A stretch of 64,000 nucleotides of DNA, from contig CAXXRA010000001.1 of NCBI GenBank assembly GCA_963663975.2, positions 62,001 to 126,000 on the forward strand, in the 5' to 3' direction. Below are positions 28,358 through 37,117 of this stretch, piece after piece. Position numbers and translations under genes: made by a program. Within the stretch, counting starts at the first letter, position 1, and each line of letters opens with the position of its first letter. The notes under the pieces were generated by a model. That model had not been told where the DNA came from. It did no database searches and saw nothing but the letters and a program-made list of their open reading frames with translations. This DNA is from JANQRX01 sp963663975. Lineage in GTDB: Bacteria > Pseudomonadota > Alphaproteobacteria > Rhizobiales > Kaistiaceae.

Positions 28358-29139
28358 TGCGCGTTCTGGTCACCAACGATGACGGCGTCCACGGTCCCGG
28401 GCTGGCGGTGGCCGAGAGAATTGCTGAGGCGGTCGGCGATGAGATCTGGGTGGTGGCTCCCGAAACCGACCAGAGCGGGCTTGCACATTCGCTCTCGTTG
28501 AACGACCCGTTGCGCCTGCGTAAGATCGGTGGGCGCCGGTTTGCGGTTCGCGGTACGCCCACCGACTGCATCATCATGGCGATAAGGCAGTTGATGGACG
28601 AGCCGCCGGACCTGGTGCTGTCGGGTGTCAATTCGGGGCAGAATCTGGCCGATGACGTCACCTATTCGGGGACCGTTGCCGGTGCGATCGAGGGCACGCT
28701 GCTGGGCATCCCGTCGATTGCGCTGAGCCAGGCATTTCAGTTCGACGGCGACGACCGCCAGGTGCCGTGGGAGACTGCCGAGCAACACGGGCCGGACGTC
28801 ATCGGTACATTGCTGGACTTCGGATTTCCCGATGGCGTGTTCTACAATGTGAACTTCCCCAATCGCCCGCCGGCGGAAATCACCGGGACGCGGATCACGG
28901 TCCAGGGGAGCCGAACCCATGCCTTGCACACCGACGAGCGCATCGATGGTCGTGGCAATCGCTATTTCTGGCTCGCCTATCAGCGCAAGGAACCGGAGAT
29001 CAAGCCGGGAACCGATCTCGAGGCGATGATCCACGGCGCCGTCTCGATCACCCCCTTGCGGCTTGATTTGACCGCCCACGGACTGGTCGAAAAACTCGAA
29101 CGGCATTTCGCCCAGACGGTCCCGGTGGCAGATGATTGA
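28357..29139 (+). CDS. surE: 5'/3'-nucleotidase SurE
   Basis: Survival-protein phosphatase acting on nucleoside monophosphates. The 260-residue protein opens with the metal-binding MRVLVTNDDGVHGPG and has LVLSGVNSGQNLADDVTYSGTV-type core residues. It shares one base with the serS stop and overlaps pcm by eight bases. The surE-pcm pair is a long-known stress-survival arrangement. Confidence 0.96.
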   Translation: MRVLVTNDDGVHGPGLAVAERIAEAVGDEIWVVAPETDQSGLAHSLSLNDPLRLRKIGGRRFAVRGTPTDCIIMAIRQLMDEPPDLVLSGVNSGQNLADDVTYSGTVAGAIEGTLLGIPSIALSQAFQFDGDDRQVPWETAEQHGPDVIGTLLDFGFPDGVFYNVNFPNRPPAEITGTRITVQGSRTHALHTDERIDGRGNRYFWLAYQRKEPEIKPGTDLEAMIHGAVSITPLRLDLTAHGLVEKLERHFAQTVPVADD

Positions 29140-29788
29140 CACGCCCGACCAACACCGGGTCCAGATCGCGGATCTGGTTCTACGCCTGCGCCAAGCCGGC
29201 ATTGCCGATCAGAGGATTGTCTCGGCCATCGAAGGGATTCCGCGCGACCTGTTCGTCAGGCCCGATTATCGCAACCACGCCTATCTCGAGCGGGCGCTGC
29301 CCATCGACTGTGGTCAGACCATCAGCGCGCCGGTGGTTGTCGGCATGATGACCGCCGCACTTGACGTGTCGGATCGTGACAAGGTGCTCGAGGTCGGCAC
29401 CGGTAGCGGCTATCAGGCCGCGGTTTTGTCGAAGCTGGTGCGGCGCGTTTTCACCATCGAGCGTTTCCGCACGCTGGTGGCGTCGGCGGAATCACGGTTT
29501 CAGACTTTGCGGCTGTCGAACATCACCACGATGGTCGGCGACGGCACGCTGGGCTGGCCTCAGCAGGCGCCGTTCGACGCCATCGCGATCACCGCGGCCT
29601 GCGAACAGGTGCCCGATGCGCTGCTCGAGCAGGTCCGGGTCGGCGGCGTCATCGTCGCGCCGGTCGGCCCGCTTGAAGGAGTTCAGCGGTTGATGCGCCT
29701 GGAACGCGGCGAGACCGGTTTCGACGAGACGGTGCTGGCCGATGTCCGTTTCGTCCCGCTGATTGCCGGAAAAGCGGCAGCACTCTAG
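29132..29788 (+). CDS. pcm: protein-L-isoaspartate O-methyltransferase
   Basis: Repairs isoaspartyl residues using S-adenosylmethionine. The 218-residue protein has the SAM motif VLEVGTGSGYQAAVLSKL, the substrate segment ALPIDCGQTISAP and the later motif GGVIVAPVG. It overlaps surE by eight bases. Confidence 0.95.
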   Translation: MIDTPDQHRVQIADLVLRLRQAGIADQRIVSAIEGIPRDLFVRPDYRNHAYLERALPIDCGQTISAPVVVGMMTAALDVSDRDKVLEVGTGSGYQAAVLSKLVRRVFTIERFRTLVASAESRFQTLRLSNITTMVGDGTLGWPQQAPFDAIAITAACEQVPDALLEQVRVGGVIVAPVGPLEGVQRLMRLERGETGFDETVLADVRFVPLIAGKAAAL

Positions 29789-29884
29789 GTCGCGCAGCGC
29801 AGACCACCGCCGCTTAAGCGTTTGTCAACGTTACCGGCGTTTAATCACGCTCAGTGTTCAAGGAGCTGTGTGTGAGTTTGAGCG

Positions 29885-31246
29885 ATGGGTAACCGAGTAA
29901 CCGCTTTCGGTTCGGGCACGCTGGGTCCGGCGACAATCATAGTCCTGCTGGCCGGGTTGAGCGCCGCTTGCAGCGACTCGATCCGTTTGAAAAAACCACT
30001 GTTTACCGGATCGACCGAGAACCAGCGCGCCATCATCGACCACTCGGCGACCCAGCCAATGCCGCCGGCCCTGGCGGGCCAGGGCGAAGCGGTCAGTCGT
30101 GCTCCGCTGCCGCCGCCCCCTTTATTGGCCGCCAACACCGCGTCCCCGTCCGCTCCGGCCGACGGTCCCTTTGCCTGGACCGCCGTCGGCGGCAGGGTGA
30201 TAACGGTGGGAGCCGGCGAGACGATCAACGATCTGGCGGTCAAATACGGCGTGCCGATCCAGCAGATCCTCAGCGCCAATCAATTGACGCGACCCTCGCA
30301 GGTCACCGCCGGGCGCGTGATCGTCATCCCTCGCCGGGTCGCCATTTCGCCTGAATCGGTCGGCCGGCCGGCGCCGGCGCAGGCCCCTCAGCGGCTGTCC
30401 AGCGCGCCCGCGCCAGCCAGTGCTTCGCCAACCCCGGCCCGCATCGCAACCGCAGCTCCAGCGGCGCAATCGCGGAACGTTCACGTCGTCCAGCCGGGCG
30501 ATACCCTCTACGGCATTGCGCTCCGCTACGGCGCTCGCGTCGACGATCTCGTCCGGCTCAACAACCTCGACTCGGCGGCTCATATCCGTGCAGGTCAGCA
30601 ATTGGCGCTCACCGACGAGGCCCGTCCGAGTGCGGCCACCAGCGCGTTTGCGGCTGCAAAACCTGCCGCTTCACCGCAGACGGTGTCGTTGGCTGCCGCC
30701 GCCGCCAAACTGATCCCGACGTCCGCAGGCACAGGCCAGCCAGGCGCGACGGCTGCCACAACGCCGAAACTGCCGGCGGCACCGACAATACCGGTCAACG
30801 TCACCGGATCGACGCTGCAGACAGCCACCACGATCGACGGCGCCGCCGATCCCGGCTCGGCCGACGGAAAGTCGTTCCACTGGCCGGTTCGCGGTCGCAT
30901 CATTTCGGGCTTCGGCACAAAATCCGGCGGAACCCGCAATGACGGCATCAATTTGGCTGTGCCGGAGGGCACCTCGGTCAAGGCGACCGAGGCCGGGACG
31001 GTGATCTACGCCGGCAACGAGCTGGAAGGCTATGGCAATCTGATCCTGATCCGTCACACCGACGGCTGGGTGTCCGCCTACGCCCACAACAAGCGGCTCA
31101 ACGTGGCGCGGGGCGACGAGGTACGCCGCGGCCAGACCATCGCCAACGCCGGAATGTCTGGTTCGGTGTCGTCGCCGCAGGTTCACTTCGAACTGAGGCG
31201 GGGTGCCAAGCCCGTCAATCCGCTGGATTATCTCGCTGGGGCGTAA
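29885..31246 (+). CDS. NlpD/DipM-like LysM and LytM (M23) envelope protein
   Basis: A 453-residue lipoprotein-type protein with signal ending LLAGLSAAC. It has two LysM domains (about 105-150, GETINDLAVKYGVPIQQIL; about 200-245, QPGDTLYGIALRYGARVDDL) and a C-terminal LytM domain (about 335-450, ending VHFELRRGAKPVNPLDYL). The metal ligands look degenerate: the HxxxD position reads NDGIN and the final HxH reads VHF. Like NlpD and EnvC it is therefore probably an amidase activator rather than a hydrolase. It follows pcm, its usual place. Confidence 0.88.
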   Translation: MGNRVTAFGSGTLGPATIIVLLAGLSAACSDSIRLKKPLFTGSTENQRAIIDHSATQPMPPALAGQGEAVSRAPLPPPPLLAANTASPSAPADGPFAWTAVGGRVITVGAGETINDLAVKYGVPIQQILSANQLTRPSQVTAGRVIVIPRRVAISPESVGRPAPAQAPQRLSSAPAPASASPTPARIATAAPAAQSRNVHVVQPGDTLYGIALRYGARVDDLVRLNNLDSAAHIRAGQQLALTDEARPSAATSAFAAAKPAASPQTVSLAAAAAKLIPTSAGTGQPGATAATTPKLPAAPTIPVNVTGSTLQTATTIDGAADPGSADGKSFHWPVRGRIISGFGTKSGGTRNDGINLAVPEGTSVKATEAGTVIYAGNELEGYGNLILIRHTDGWVSAYAHNKRLNVARGDEVRRGQTIANAGMSGSVSSPQVHFELRRGAKPVNPLDYLAGA

Positions 31247-31259
31247 CCGGTGGGGACTT

Positions 31260-31298
31260 GATCAGAGGCCTGGCCTCAAAAAGGCATCTGATCAATCA
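31260..31298. terminator. inverted repeat between convergent genes
   Basis: A perfect 9-base inverted repeat (TTGATCAGA / TCTGATCAA) surrounds an A5 tract between the ends of the NlpD-like gene and the DUF815 gene. It could act as a weak bidirectional terminator. There is no strong T-run, so this is tentative. Confidence 0.4.
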
Positions 31299-32191
31299 GG
31301 TCTGGCGGGGCGGCTGGTTTCACCAAGAACGACCCCAAGCCGTCCTGCCAGATCCTGAATGTACTGCCAGGCCACACGCCCGGAACGGGCGCCACGGGTG
31401 ATCGACCATTCCAGCGCGCCGGCCCGCAAGTCGTCGTCATCGACCCCGAGCTCATGATATTCGGCATAGCCGCGCACCATTTCGAGGTAGTCCTCCTGGC
31501 TGCAATTGTGGAAGCCGAGCCACAGTCCGAAACGGTCTGAAAGCGATACGTTTTCCTCCACCGCCTCGTGCGGCGTGATCGCCGACGAGCGCTCGTTCTC
31601 GGCCATGTCGCGCGGCAGCAAATGGCGACGGTTGGAGGTGGCATAGAACACCACATTGTCCGGCCGTCCCTCGATGCCGCCTTCCAATGCAGCCTTCAGG
31701 GATTTGTACGAGGTATCGCCCCCGTCGAACGCCAGATCGTCGCAGAAAATGACAAAACGATGCTCGCTGTCGCCGGCCAGCGCCATCAGATCGGGAAGGG
31801 TTTCGATGTCCTCGCGATGGATCTCGAGCAATTTGAGGTGGCCCGGGTCGCGTGAACTGACCTCGTGATGGACCGCCTTGACCAGCGAACTCTTGCCCAT
31901 GCCACGGGCGCCCCACAAAAGAACGTTGTTGGCGGGCAGACCGCGGGCAAACCGCTCGGTATTGGCGTGCAGAATATCGCGCAGATGATCGATCGCCCGC
32001 AGCAGCGAAAGATCCACGCGGTTGACCGCGGTCACCGGCAAGAGGCGGCGCTCGGCGGCCACCCACACGAAGGCGTCGGCGGCCGAAAAATCCGGCCGCG
32101 GCGGCGTCGCCGGAACCAGGCGTTCCAGCGCGTTGACCAGCTTCTCCAGTTGTCGCGTCACCTCGGTGAGGTCGACCTCGTTCACCCGCAT
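31292..32191 (-). CDS. DUF815 AAA-type ATPase
   Basis: A 299-residue P-loop ATPase of the DUF815 family, function unknown. Walker A is WGARGMGKSSLVKAV, Walker B is VIFCDDLAFD, and the sensor region includes VVFYATSNRRHLLPRDM. The C-terminal part carries the family block EEDYL-type (SQEDYLEMVRGYAEYH) and SGRVAWQYIQDLAG. It is convergent with the NlpD-like gene and divergent from yajC, as in related genomes. Confidence 0.9.
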   Translation of the reverse strand: MRVNEVDLTEVTRQLEKLVNALERLVPATPPRPDFSAADAFVWVAAERRLLPVTAVNRVDLSLLRAIDHLRDILHANTERFARGLPANNVLLWGARGMGKSSLVKAVHHEVSSRDPGHLKLLEIHREDIETLPDLMALAGDSEHRFVIFCDDLAFDGGDTSYKSLKAALEGGIEGRPDNVVFYATSNRRHLLPRDMAENERSSAITPHEAVEENVSLSDRFGLWLGFHNCSQEDYLEMVRGYAEYHELGVDDDDLRAGALEWSITRGARSGRVAWQYIQDLAGRLGVVLGETSRPARPD

Positions 32192-32370
32192 TCCTCACAT
32201 TGTGACCGTTTGGCGCGGGGAGCCCTAGCATGGCGCGAAATGCTGCGCTATGTCGCAGCTCGCGCCGGGGCCGTCGCGACCCTATATCCGTTTGCATTGA
32301 CAATCAGCACCGCTATAGTCCGCGCCGTTTTCGCCGGAAATCCGCCGCAATGACCATTGGAGCGACTTGA

Positions 32371-32703
32371 ATGTTCATCACCGAGGCCTTTGCCCAGACC
32401 GGCGGCGCCGGCGGATCGGGCGCCTTTTTTCAGTTTCTCCCGATCATCCTGATTTTCGTGATCATGTATTTCCTGATTCTGCGCCCTCAGCGCATGAAGG
32501 CCAAACAGCATCAGGAGATGATCGCCAATGTCCGGCGCGGCGACACCGTCGTCACAAGTGGCGGGCTGATCGGCAAAGTGACCAAGGTTGAAGAGAGCGA
32601 ACTCCAGGTTGAGTTTGGTGGGGGCTTGAAGGTCAAGGTCGTGCGCTCGATGCTGGCCCAGGTTCGCGCCAAGGGCGAACCAGCCAGCGACGCGGCCGAA
32701 TGA
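32371..32703 (+). CDS. yajC: Sec translocon accessory protein YajC
   Basis: Small bitopic protein that associates with SecDF. Of 110 residues, one membrane helix (FFQFLPIILIFVIMYFLIL) is followed by the diagnostic RPQRMKAKQHQEMIANVRRGDTVVT-type segment. It is separated from secD by a 128-bp inverted-repeat element. Confidence 0.95.
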   Translation: MFITEAFAQTGGAGGSGAFFQFLPIILIFVIMYFLILRPQRMKAKQHQEMIANVRRGDTVVTSGGLIGKVTKVEESELQVEFGGGLKVKVVRSMLAQVRAKGEPASDAAE

Positions 32704-32730
32704 AACCGTTCACCCGGCGGGGATGATCCC

Positions 32731-32862
32731 TAGAGCCCTTTCGACCAACTCCGAGCCATTCTGACGGAGCGATTTTGTGACAAGATCAAGTCAAGGTTCG
32801 ACGCCGGATCGCCTCGCCGATCGCGAAACGGAATTGACTCAGAGCTGGTCGAAAGGGCTCTA
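32731..32862. repeat. MITE-like element, copy 1 (short form)
   Basis: Element 32733-32860 (128 bp) is flanked by TA on each side, within CTAG. Its ends are imperfect inverted repeats of about 30 bases starting GAGCCCTTTCGACC. It shares its left arm, right arm and GACAAGATCAAG core with the other copies but lacks the middle 140 bases. The right end directly abuts the secD start codon at 32864, and its AAAGGG lies six bases before that ATG. Confidence 0.92.
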
Positions 32863-32863
32863 G

Positions 32864-34477
32864 ATGCTGCACATTGCTCGCTGGAAGGCCACACTCATTG
32901 CTCTAACGATCGTGCTCGCATTCATCGCCACGATCCCCAACTTCTTCGCCGCTGGAACGGTAGCCTCGTGGCCCAATTGGCTGCCGAAGAGCCAGGTGGT
33001 GCTGGGGCTTGACCTGCAGGGTGGCGCCTACCTGCTCTATGAGATCGATCGCCAGGACTTCATGGAGCAGCGGCTGAGAACGCTGACCAGCGACGTCCGC
33101 AGCGCCATGCTGGGAAGCGGCGACCGCATCGGCTACACCGGCCTCGGGCCGCAGGGACAGGGGGTCCAGCTCAGGGTTCGGGAACTCGACCGGCTGGATG
33201 AAGTCCGCCAACGGCTGGATGAGCTGCGCAACCCGATCGACTCCAGTCTGTTCAGCCGGGGTCGGATTTTCGAGTTCGATCTGGCGGTCACGGACGACGG
33301 CTTGGTGCGTCTGACCTTCACCGAGGAAGGTCTGGCGGAGCGCATACGGGGGATCGTCCAGCAGTCGATCGAGGTCATCGAGCGGCGCATCAATGAACTG
33401 GGCACCACCGAACCCAGCATCCAGAGTCAGGGCGACGATCGCATTCTCGTCGAAGCGCCCGGGCTCGGCGATCCGGAGCGCTTGAAGGCGCTGGTCGGCC
33501 AGACCGCGCAACTGACGTTTCACCTGGTCGAGCAGTCGATTGCCGCCACCGATGTCGATCGGACCGCGCCGACGCCGGGAACCATCCGCTTCCCCTCGGC
33601 CGAAGACCCTGGCCTCGTTTACGAGGTCGAAGATTCCCCGCTGATGACCGGCGAAGACCTGACCGACGCCAATCCCGCATTCTCGCAAAATAGCAATGAA
33701 CCGGTCGTCAGCTTTCGCCTTTCGACCAGCGGCGCGCGCAAATTCGCCGATGTGACCCAGGCCAATGTCGGGCGACGTTTCGCCATCGTCCTCGACAGCG
33801 AAGTCGTTTCGGCGCCGGTGATCCGCGAACCGATCCTGGGCGGAGCCGGCCAGATCAGCGGCAGTTTCACCGTGGAATCGGCCAATGATCTGGCAATCCT
33901 GCTGCGCGCCGGCGCGCTTCCCGCCAAATTGACGATCGCCGAGGAGCGCACCGTCGGACCTGGCCTGGGCGCCGATTCCATTCGGGCAGGCCGCGCCGCA
34001 GCGATCATCGGCACCATCGCGGTAGCGATCTACATGATTGCGACCTATGGATTTTTCGGCGTGATCGCCAATCTGGCGCTGCTCGTCAACCTCATCCTGG
34101 TGTTTGCCGTTATCACCATACTCGGCGCCACGCTCACCTTGCCGGGCATTGCCGGAATCGTGCTGACGGTCGGCATGGCGGTCGATTCGAACGTGCTGAT
34201 CTATGAACGAATACGGGAGGAGTTTAAGCGCGGCCGAACCGCGATCACGGCGATCGACGTCGGGTTCAAGCGCGCGCTTGGGACGATCGTCGATGCCAAC
34301 ATCACCACGATGATCGCGGCGGTCACCCTGTTCATGCTCGGTACCGGCCCGATCAAGGGGTTCGCGGTCACAAACATGATCGGCATCGTCACCACCGTGT
34401 TCACCGCCTTCACCTTCACCCGTCTGCTGATCGCGACCTGGGTGGCGTGGCGGCGGCCGACCACCGTCGCGATCTAG
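32864..34477 (+). CDS. secD: protein translocase subunit SecD
   Basis: RND-type subunit that uses the proton gradient to complete Sec export. The 537-residue protein has the first membrane helix (ATLIALTIVLAFIATIPNFF), the conserved LGLDLQGGAYLLYEI, the periplasmic P1 domain and five C-terminal helices with VLTVGMAVDSNVLIYERIRE. The start at ATG 32864 matches family N-termini. The nearest ribosome-binding candidate (AAAGGG) lies inside the upstream MITE. Confidence 0.96.
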   Translation: MLHIARWKATLIALTIVLAFIATIPNFFAAGTVASWPNWLPKSQVVLGLDLQGGAYLLYEIDRQDFMEQRLRTLTSDVRSAMLGSGDRIGYTGLGPQGQGVQLRVRELDRLDEVRQRLDELRNPIDSSLFSRGRIFEFDLAVTDDGLVRLTFTEEGLAERIRGIVQQSIEVIERRINELGTTEPSIQSQGDDRILVEAPGLGDPERLKALVGQTAQLTFHLVEQSIAATDVDRTAPTPGTIRFPSAEDPGLVYEVEDSPLMTGEDLTDANPAFSQNSNEPVVSFRLSTSGARKFADVTQANVGRRFAIVLDSEVVSAPVIREPILGGAGQISGSFTVESANDLAILLRAGALPAKLTIAEERTVGPGLGADSIRAGRAAAIIGTIAVAIYMIATYGFFGVIANLALLVNLILVFAVITILGATLTLPGIAGIVLTVGMAVDSNVLIYERIREEFKRGRTAITAIDVGFKRALGTIVDANITTMIAAVTLFMLGTGPIKGFAVTNMIGIVTTVFTAFTFTRLLIATWVAWRRPTTVAI

Positions 34478-34495
34478 GCGAAAGGCCGCACGCAC

Positions 34496-35446
34496 ATGTT
34501 CAAGCTTCGCGTCGTTCCCGACAACACCAAGCTCCGTTTCATGCGGCTGCGCCGGTTCACCTTCCCGGTGACGAGCGCCCTGGTGGTGGCATCGGTGATC
34601 GGCTTTATCTTTGTCGAGCCGGATTACGGCATCGATTTCCGCGGCGGCACGCTGATCGAAATGCGCCCGCTCGCCGACGACATCAGCGTCGGTTCGGTGC
34701 GCTCGACCATCGGGCAGTTCAATCTTGGCGATGTCCAGGTTCAGGAGGTCACCGATCTGGTCGACGATACCTCGAACATTCTGGTCCGGATCGAGCTCCA
34801 GCCGGGCGGTGACGAGGCGCAGCAGGTCGCGGTCGGCCAGATTCGCGCGGGATTCGGCGATTCGGTGGAATTCCGGCGGGTCGAAACCGTGGGCCCACGC
34901 GTTTCCAGCGAGCTGGCCTCCAAAGGCACGATCGCCATGCTGGTGACCCTGTTTGCGGTGCTGGCCTATATCTGGCTGCGTTTCGAATGGCAGTTCGCGG
35001 TCGGCGCCGTGGTTGCCACCATCCACGACGTTCTGCTGACCCTGGGCTTCTTCGTCGTGGCCGGGCTGGAGTTCAACCTGGCCAGTATCGCCGCGATTCT
35101 GACGATCGTCGGCTATTCGCTCAACGATACCGTCGTCGTCTACGACCGGATCCGGGAGAATTTGCGCAAGTTCAAGAAGATGCACATCACCGAACTGCTC
35201 GACAATTCGATCAACGAGATGCTGGCCAGGACCGCCATGACATCGTTGACGACGCTGCTGGCCCTGGCGGCGCTCTATATTTTCGGCGGGACCGTCATCC
35301 GTTCGTTCATCGCGGCGATGATGTTCGGCGTGGTCGCCGGCACCTACTCGTCGGTGTTTATCGCGGCGCCGATTCTCATCTACTTCAAATTGCGTCCCGG
35401 CGATCTGTCGAAGGCGGACGAGACCCGGGCGGTCGACACCGTCTGA
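34496..35446 (+). CDS. secF: protein translocase subunit SecF
   Basis: Partner of SecD. The 316-residue protein has GIDFRGGTLIEMRP near the N-terminus, six predicted helices and the motif ILTIVGYSLNDTVVVYDRIRE. It is 18 bases downstream of secD. Eight bases after its stop begins the displaced 5' end of the Mth938 gene. Confidence 0.97.
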   Translation: MFKLRVVPDNTKLRFMRLRRFTFPVTSALVVASVIGFIFVEPDYGIDFRGGTLIEMRPLADDISVGSVRSTIGQFNLGDVQVQEVTDLVDDTSNILVRIELQPGGDEAQQVAVGQIRAGFGDSVEFRRVETVGPRVSSELASKGTIAMLVTLFAVLAYIWLRFEWQFAVGAVVATIHDVLLTLGFFVVAGLEFNLASIAAILTIVGYSLNDTVVVYDRIRENLRKFKKMHITELLDNSINEMLARTAMTSLTTLLALAALYIFGGTVIRSFIAAMMFGVVAGTYSSVFIAAPILIYFKLRPGDLSKADETRAVDTV

Positions 35447-35475
35447 TTGGCTTGTGAGCACCGATCCCAAGGGGC

Positions 35476-36322
35476 TAGGTGCTGTTGACAGTTAACGGTT
35501 TATTAATGGCGGTTGTGATTCAAGCAAGACCTGGGTGTGGAGGAGGAACCGGTCATGCTTCGCAGGGAATTGACGGACGTTCAATGGGAACGGATATCGG
35601 ATTTGGTACCCGGCAAGGCGTCGGATTGCGGATCCACGGGACGGGACAATCGTCTGTTCGTGGATGCGGTATTGTGGATTGCACGCACGAGTTCGCCATG
35701 GCGCGACCTGCCGGACGCGTTCGGCAATTGGAACAGCGTGTACGTGCGCTTTTCCCGGTGGGCCAAACAAGGGGCATAGGAGAGTCTTTTCAAGGCCTTG
35801 GTGGACGATCCGGACTTCGAATACCTGATCATCGATTCAACCATTGTGCGGGCACATCAACATGCGTCGGGCGCAAAAGGGGGACTCAAAATCAGGCCAT
35901 CGGACGTTCGCGCGGCGGCTTGACGAGCAAGGTTCACATCGCTGTCGATGGGCTCGGCAATCCATTACGGTTCATCCTCACCGGCGGTCAGGTTGGCGAT
36001 GTCACCCAGGCTGAAGAGTTGATCGCCGACGTGGCCGGCGCAAACCTCATCGCCGACACGGCCTATGATGCCGATCATCTCCGCGCTCGTCTCAACGATG
36101 CCGGAATAGTGGCGGTGATTCCATCCAACCCGTCACGGGCGCAAGCCATCCCCTACGATGCCGAACTCTACAAAGAAAGACATCTCGTCGAATGTTACAT
36201 AAACAAAATCAAACACTTCCGGCGCATCGCCACGCGCTATGAAAAAACCGCAACGGCCTACATGGCCATGCTGTTTCTTGTCGGTGCCATCATCTGGCTC
36301 CGATAACTGTCAACAGGACCTA
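35476..36322. mobile_element. IS5-family (IS427-like) insertion sequence, copy 2
   Basis: Element 35478-36320 (843 bp), TA duplication at 35476-35477 and 36321-36322. It is the same element as copy 1 but in opposite orientation. It sits in the CTAG formed by the left border of MITE copy 2, so it arrived after that MITE. Confidence 0.93.
35555..36306 (+). pseudogene. IS5-family transposase of copy 2, nonsense-mutated
   Basis: Nearly identical to the copy 1 transposase but carries TAG in place of a tryptophan codon at 35777-35779 (after RWAKQGA). This truncates frame A before the first catalytic aspartate. Other differences seen from copy 1 are D/E after VQW, K/E in PDFEYLII and S/L in SRGGLTSK. 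Frame B is open to 36306. This copy cannot make a full transposase on its own but can be mobilised by copy 1. Confidence 0.88.
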
Positions 36323-36592
36323 GAGTCCTTTTTACCAACTCGGGGCCATTCTGACGGAGCGATTTTGTGACAAGATCAAGCGGAGGCTGGAAGGGCGTAT
36401 CTGGATACGGTCGAGAGCCGAGGCGCAGGGATTGGTGCAAAATCGCCCGTCCCTTCGGGTTTCCGATTGGCGGACGCCCAACGCCGAACCGATCTCGACC
36501 GATGCGGGAGCATCGCCCATCGATCGTTTCGACGCCGGGTCGCCTCGCCAATCGAAAACAGAATTGACCCTGAGTTGGTAAAAGGGACTCTA
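36321..36592. repeat. MITE-like element, copy 2 (long form)
   Basis: Element 36323-36590 (268 bp) flanked by TA. The left end GAGTCCTTTTTACC and right end GGTAAAAGGGACTC are diverged from the other copies but compensate each other, so the inverted pairing is preserved. The interior matches copy 4 over its full length. Confidence 0.9.
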
Positions 36593-36983
36593 GAAGTCCG
36601 CGAGGCGCATTTTCCCGGCCGTGCACCGATCGACGCCTATGGCGATAGTGGCTTTCGCTTCGCCCGCATGTCCCATCGCGGCTCGCTCCTGTGCGTGCCG
36701 AGCGGCATCTACGCTTGGGCCGGGCCTGGCGGCAGCGCCCTCGAAGCCGCCGATCTCGACCGCGTGTTTGAAGAAGCGGATGACATCGACGTCCTGCTGA
36801 TCGGCACCGGAACCGATCTGGTGCCGGTCGGCGTCGCACTTCGCCGGCGCTGCAGCGATGCCGGCATGGTGATCGAGCCGATGTCGACCGGCGCCGCCGT
36901 CAGGACGTTCAATGTGCTCCTGGCCGACCAGCGTCGCGTCGCGGCCGCCCTGGTGGCGGTGGACTGACGACGCGCCGGGCGCC

Positions 36984-37105
36984 CAGAGCGCTTTCAACTA
37001 GCTCTGAGCCATTCTGACGGCGCAAAATAGCCCGTCCCTTCGGGTTTCCGATCGGCGAGGCGATCGCGAAACAGAATTGACCCAGAGTTGGTCGAAAACG
37101 CTCTA
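36984..37105. repeat. MITE-like element, copy 3 (short, degenerate left end)
   Basis: About 118 bp (36986-37103). The right border has TA and CTAG. The left TA has decayed to CA and the left arm reads GAGCGCTTTCAACTAG. The internal part (CCCGTCCCTTCGGGTTTCC) is shared with the long copies. It lies between the Mth938 gene and the squalene/phytoene synthase gene, ending 14 bases before the latter's start. Confidence 0.85.
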
Positions 37106-37117
37106 GATTCGGTGGTC

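Larger units (their letters stand above)
35454..36967 (+). pseudogene. Mth938-like (DUF498) gene split by a MITE plus an IS5 element
   Basis: Codons 1-8 (GTG AGC ACC GAT CCC AAG GGG CTA, 35454-35477) lie left of the IS. The rest, from GAA at 36593 to the stop at 36967, lies right of the MITE. Joining the two across one TA restores MSTDPKGLEVREAHF and then the normal family core RAPIDAYGDSGFRFARMSHRGS and VEPMSTGAAVRTFNVLLAD, about 132 residues in all. Family members are small proteins of unknown role, commonly found after secDF and before the squalene/phytoene synthase gene. The right part could still be translated from an in-frame TTG at 36575 inside the MITE, giving a chimeric N-terminus. 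Confidence 0.88.

Noticed and set aside
32903..35470. An 855-codon open frame antisense to secD-secF
   Set aside because: It has no recognisable domain and low-complexity Arg/Gly/His composition. The sense strand encodes unmistakable SecD and SecF. It is a shadow of GC-rich codon use.
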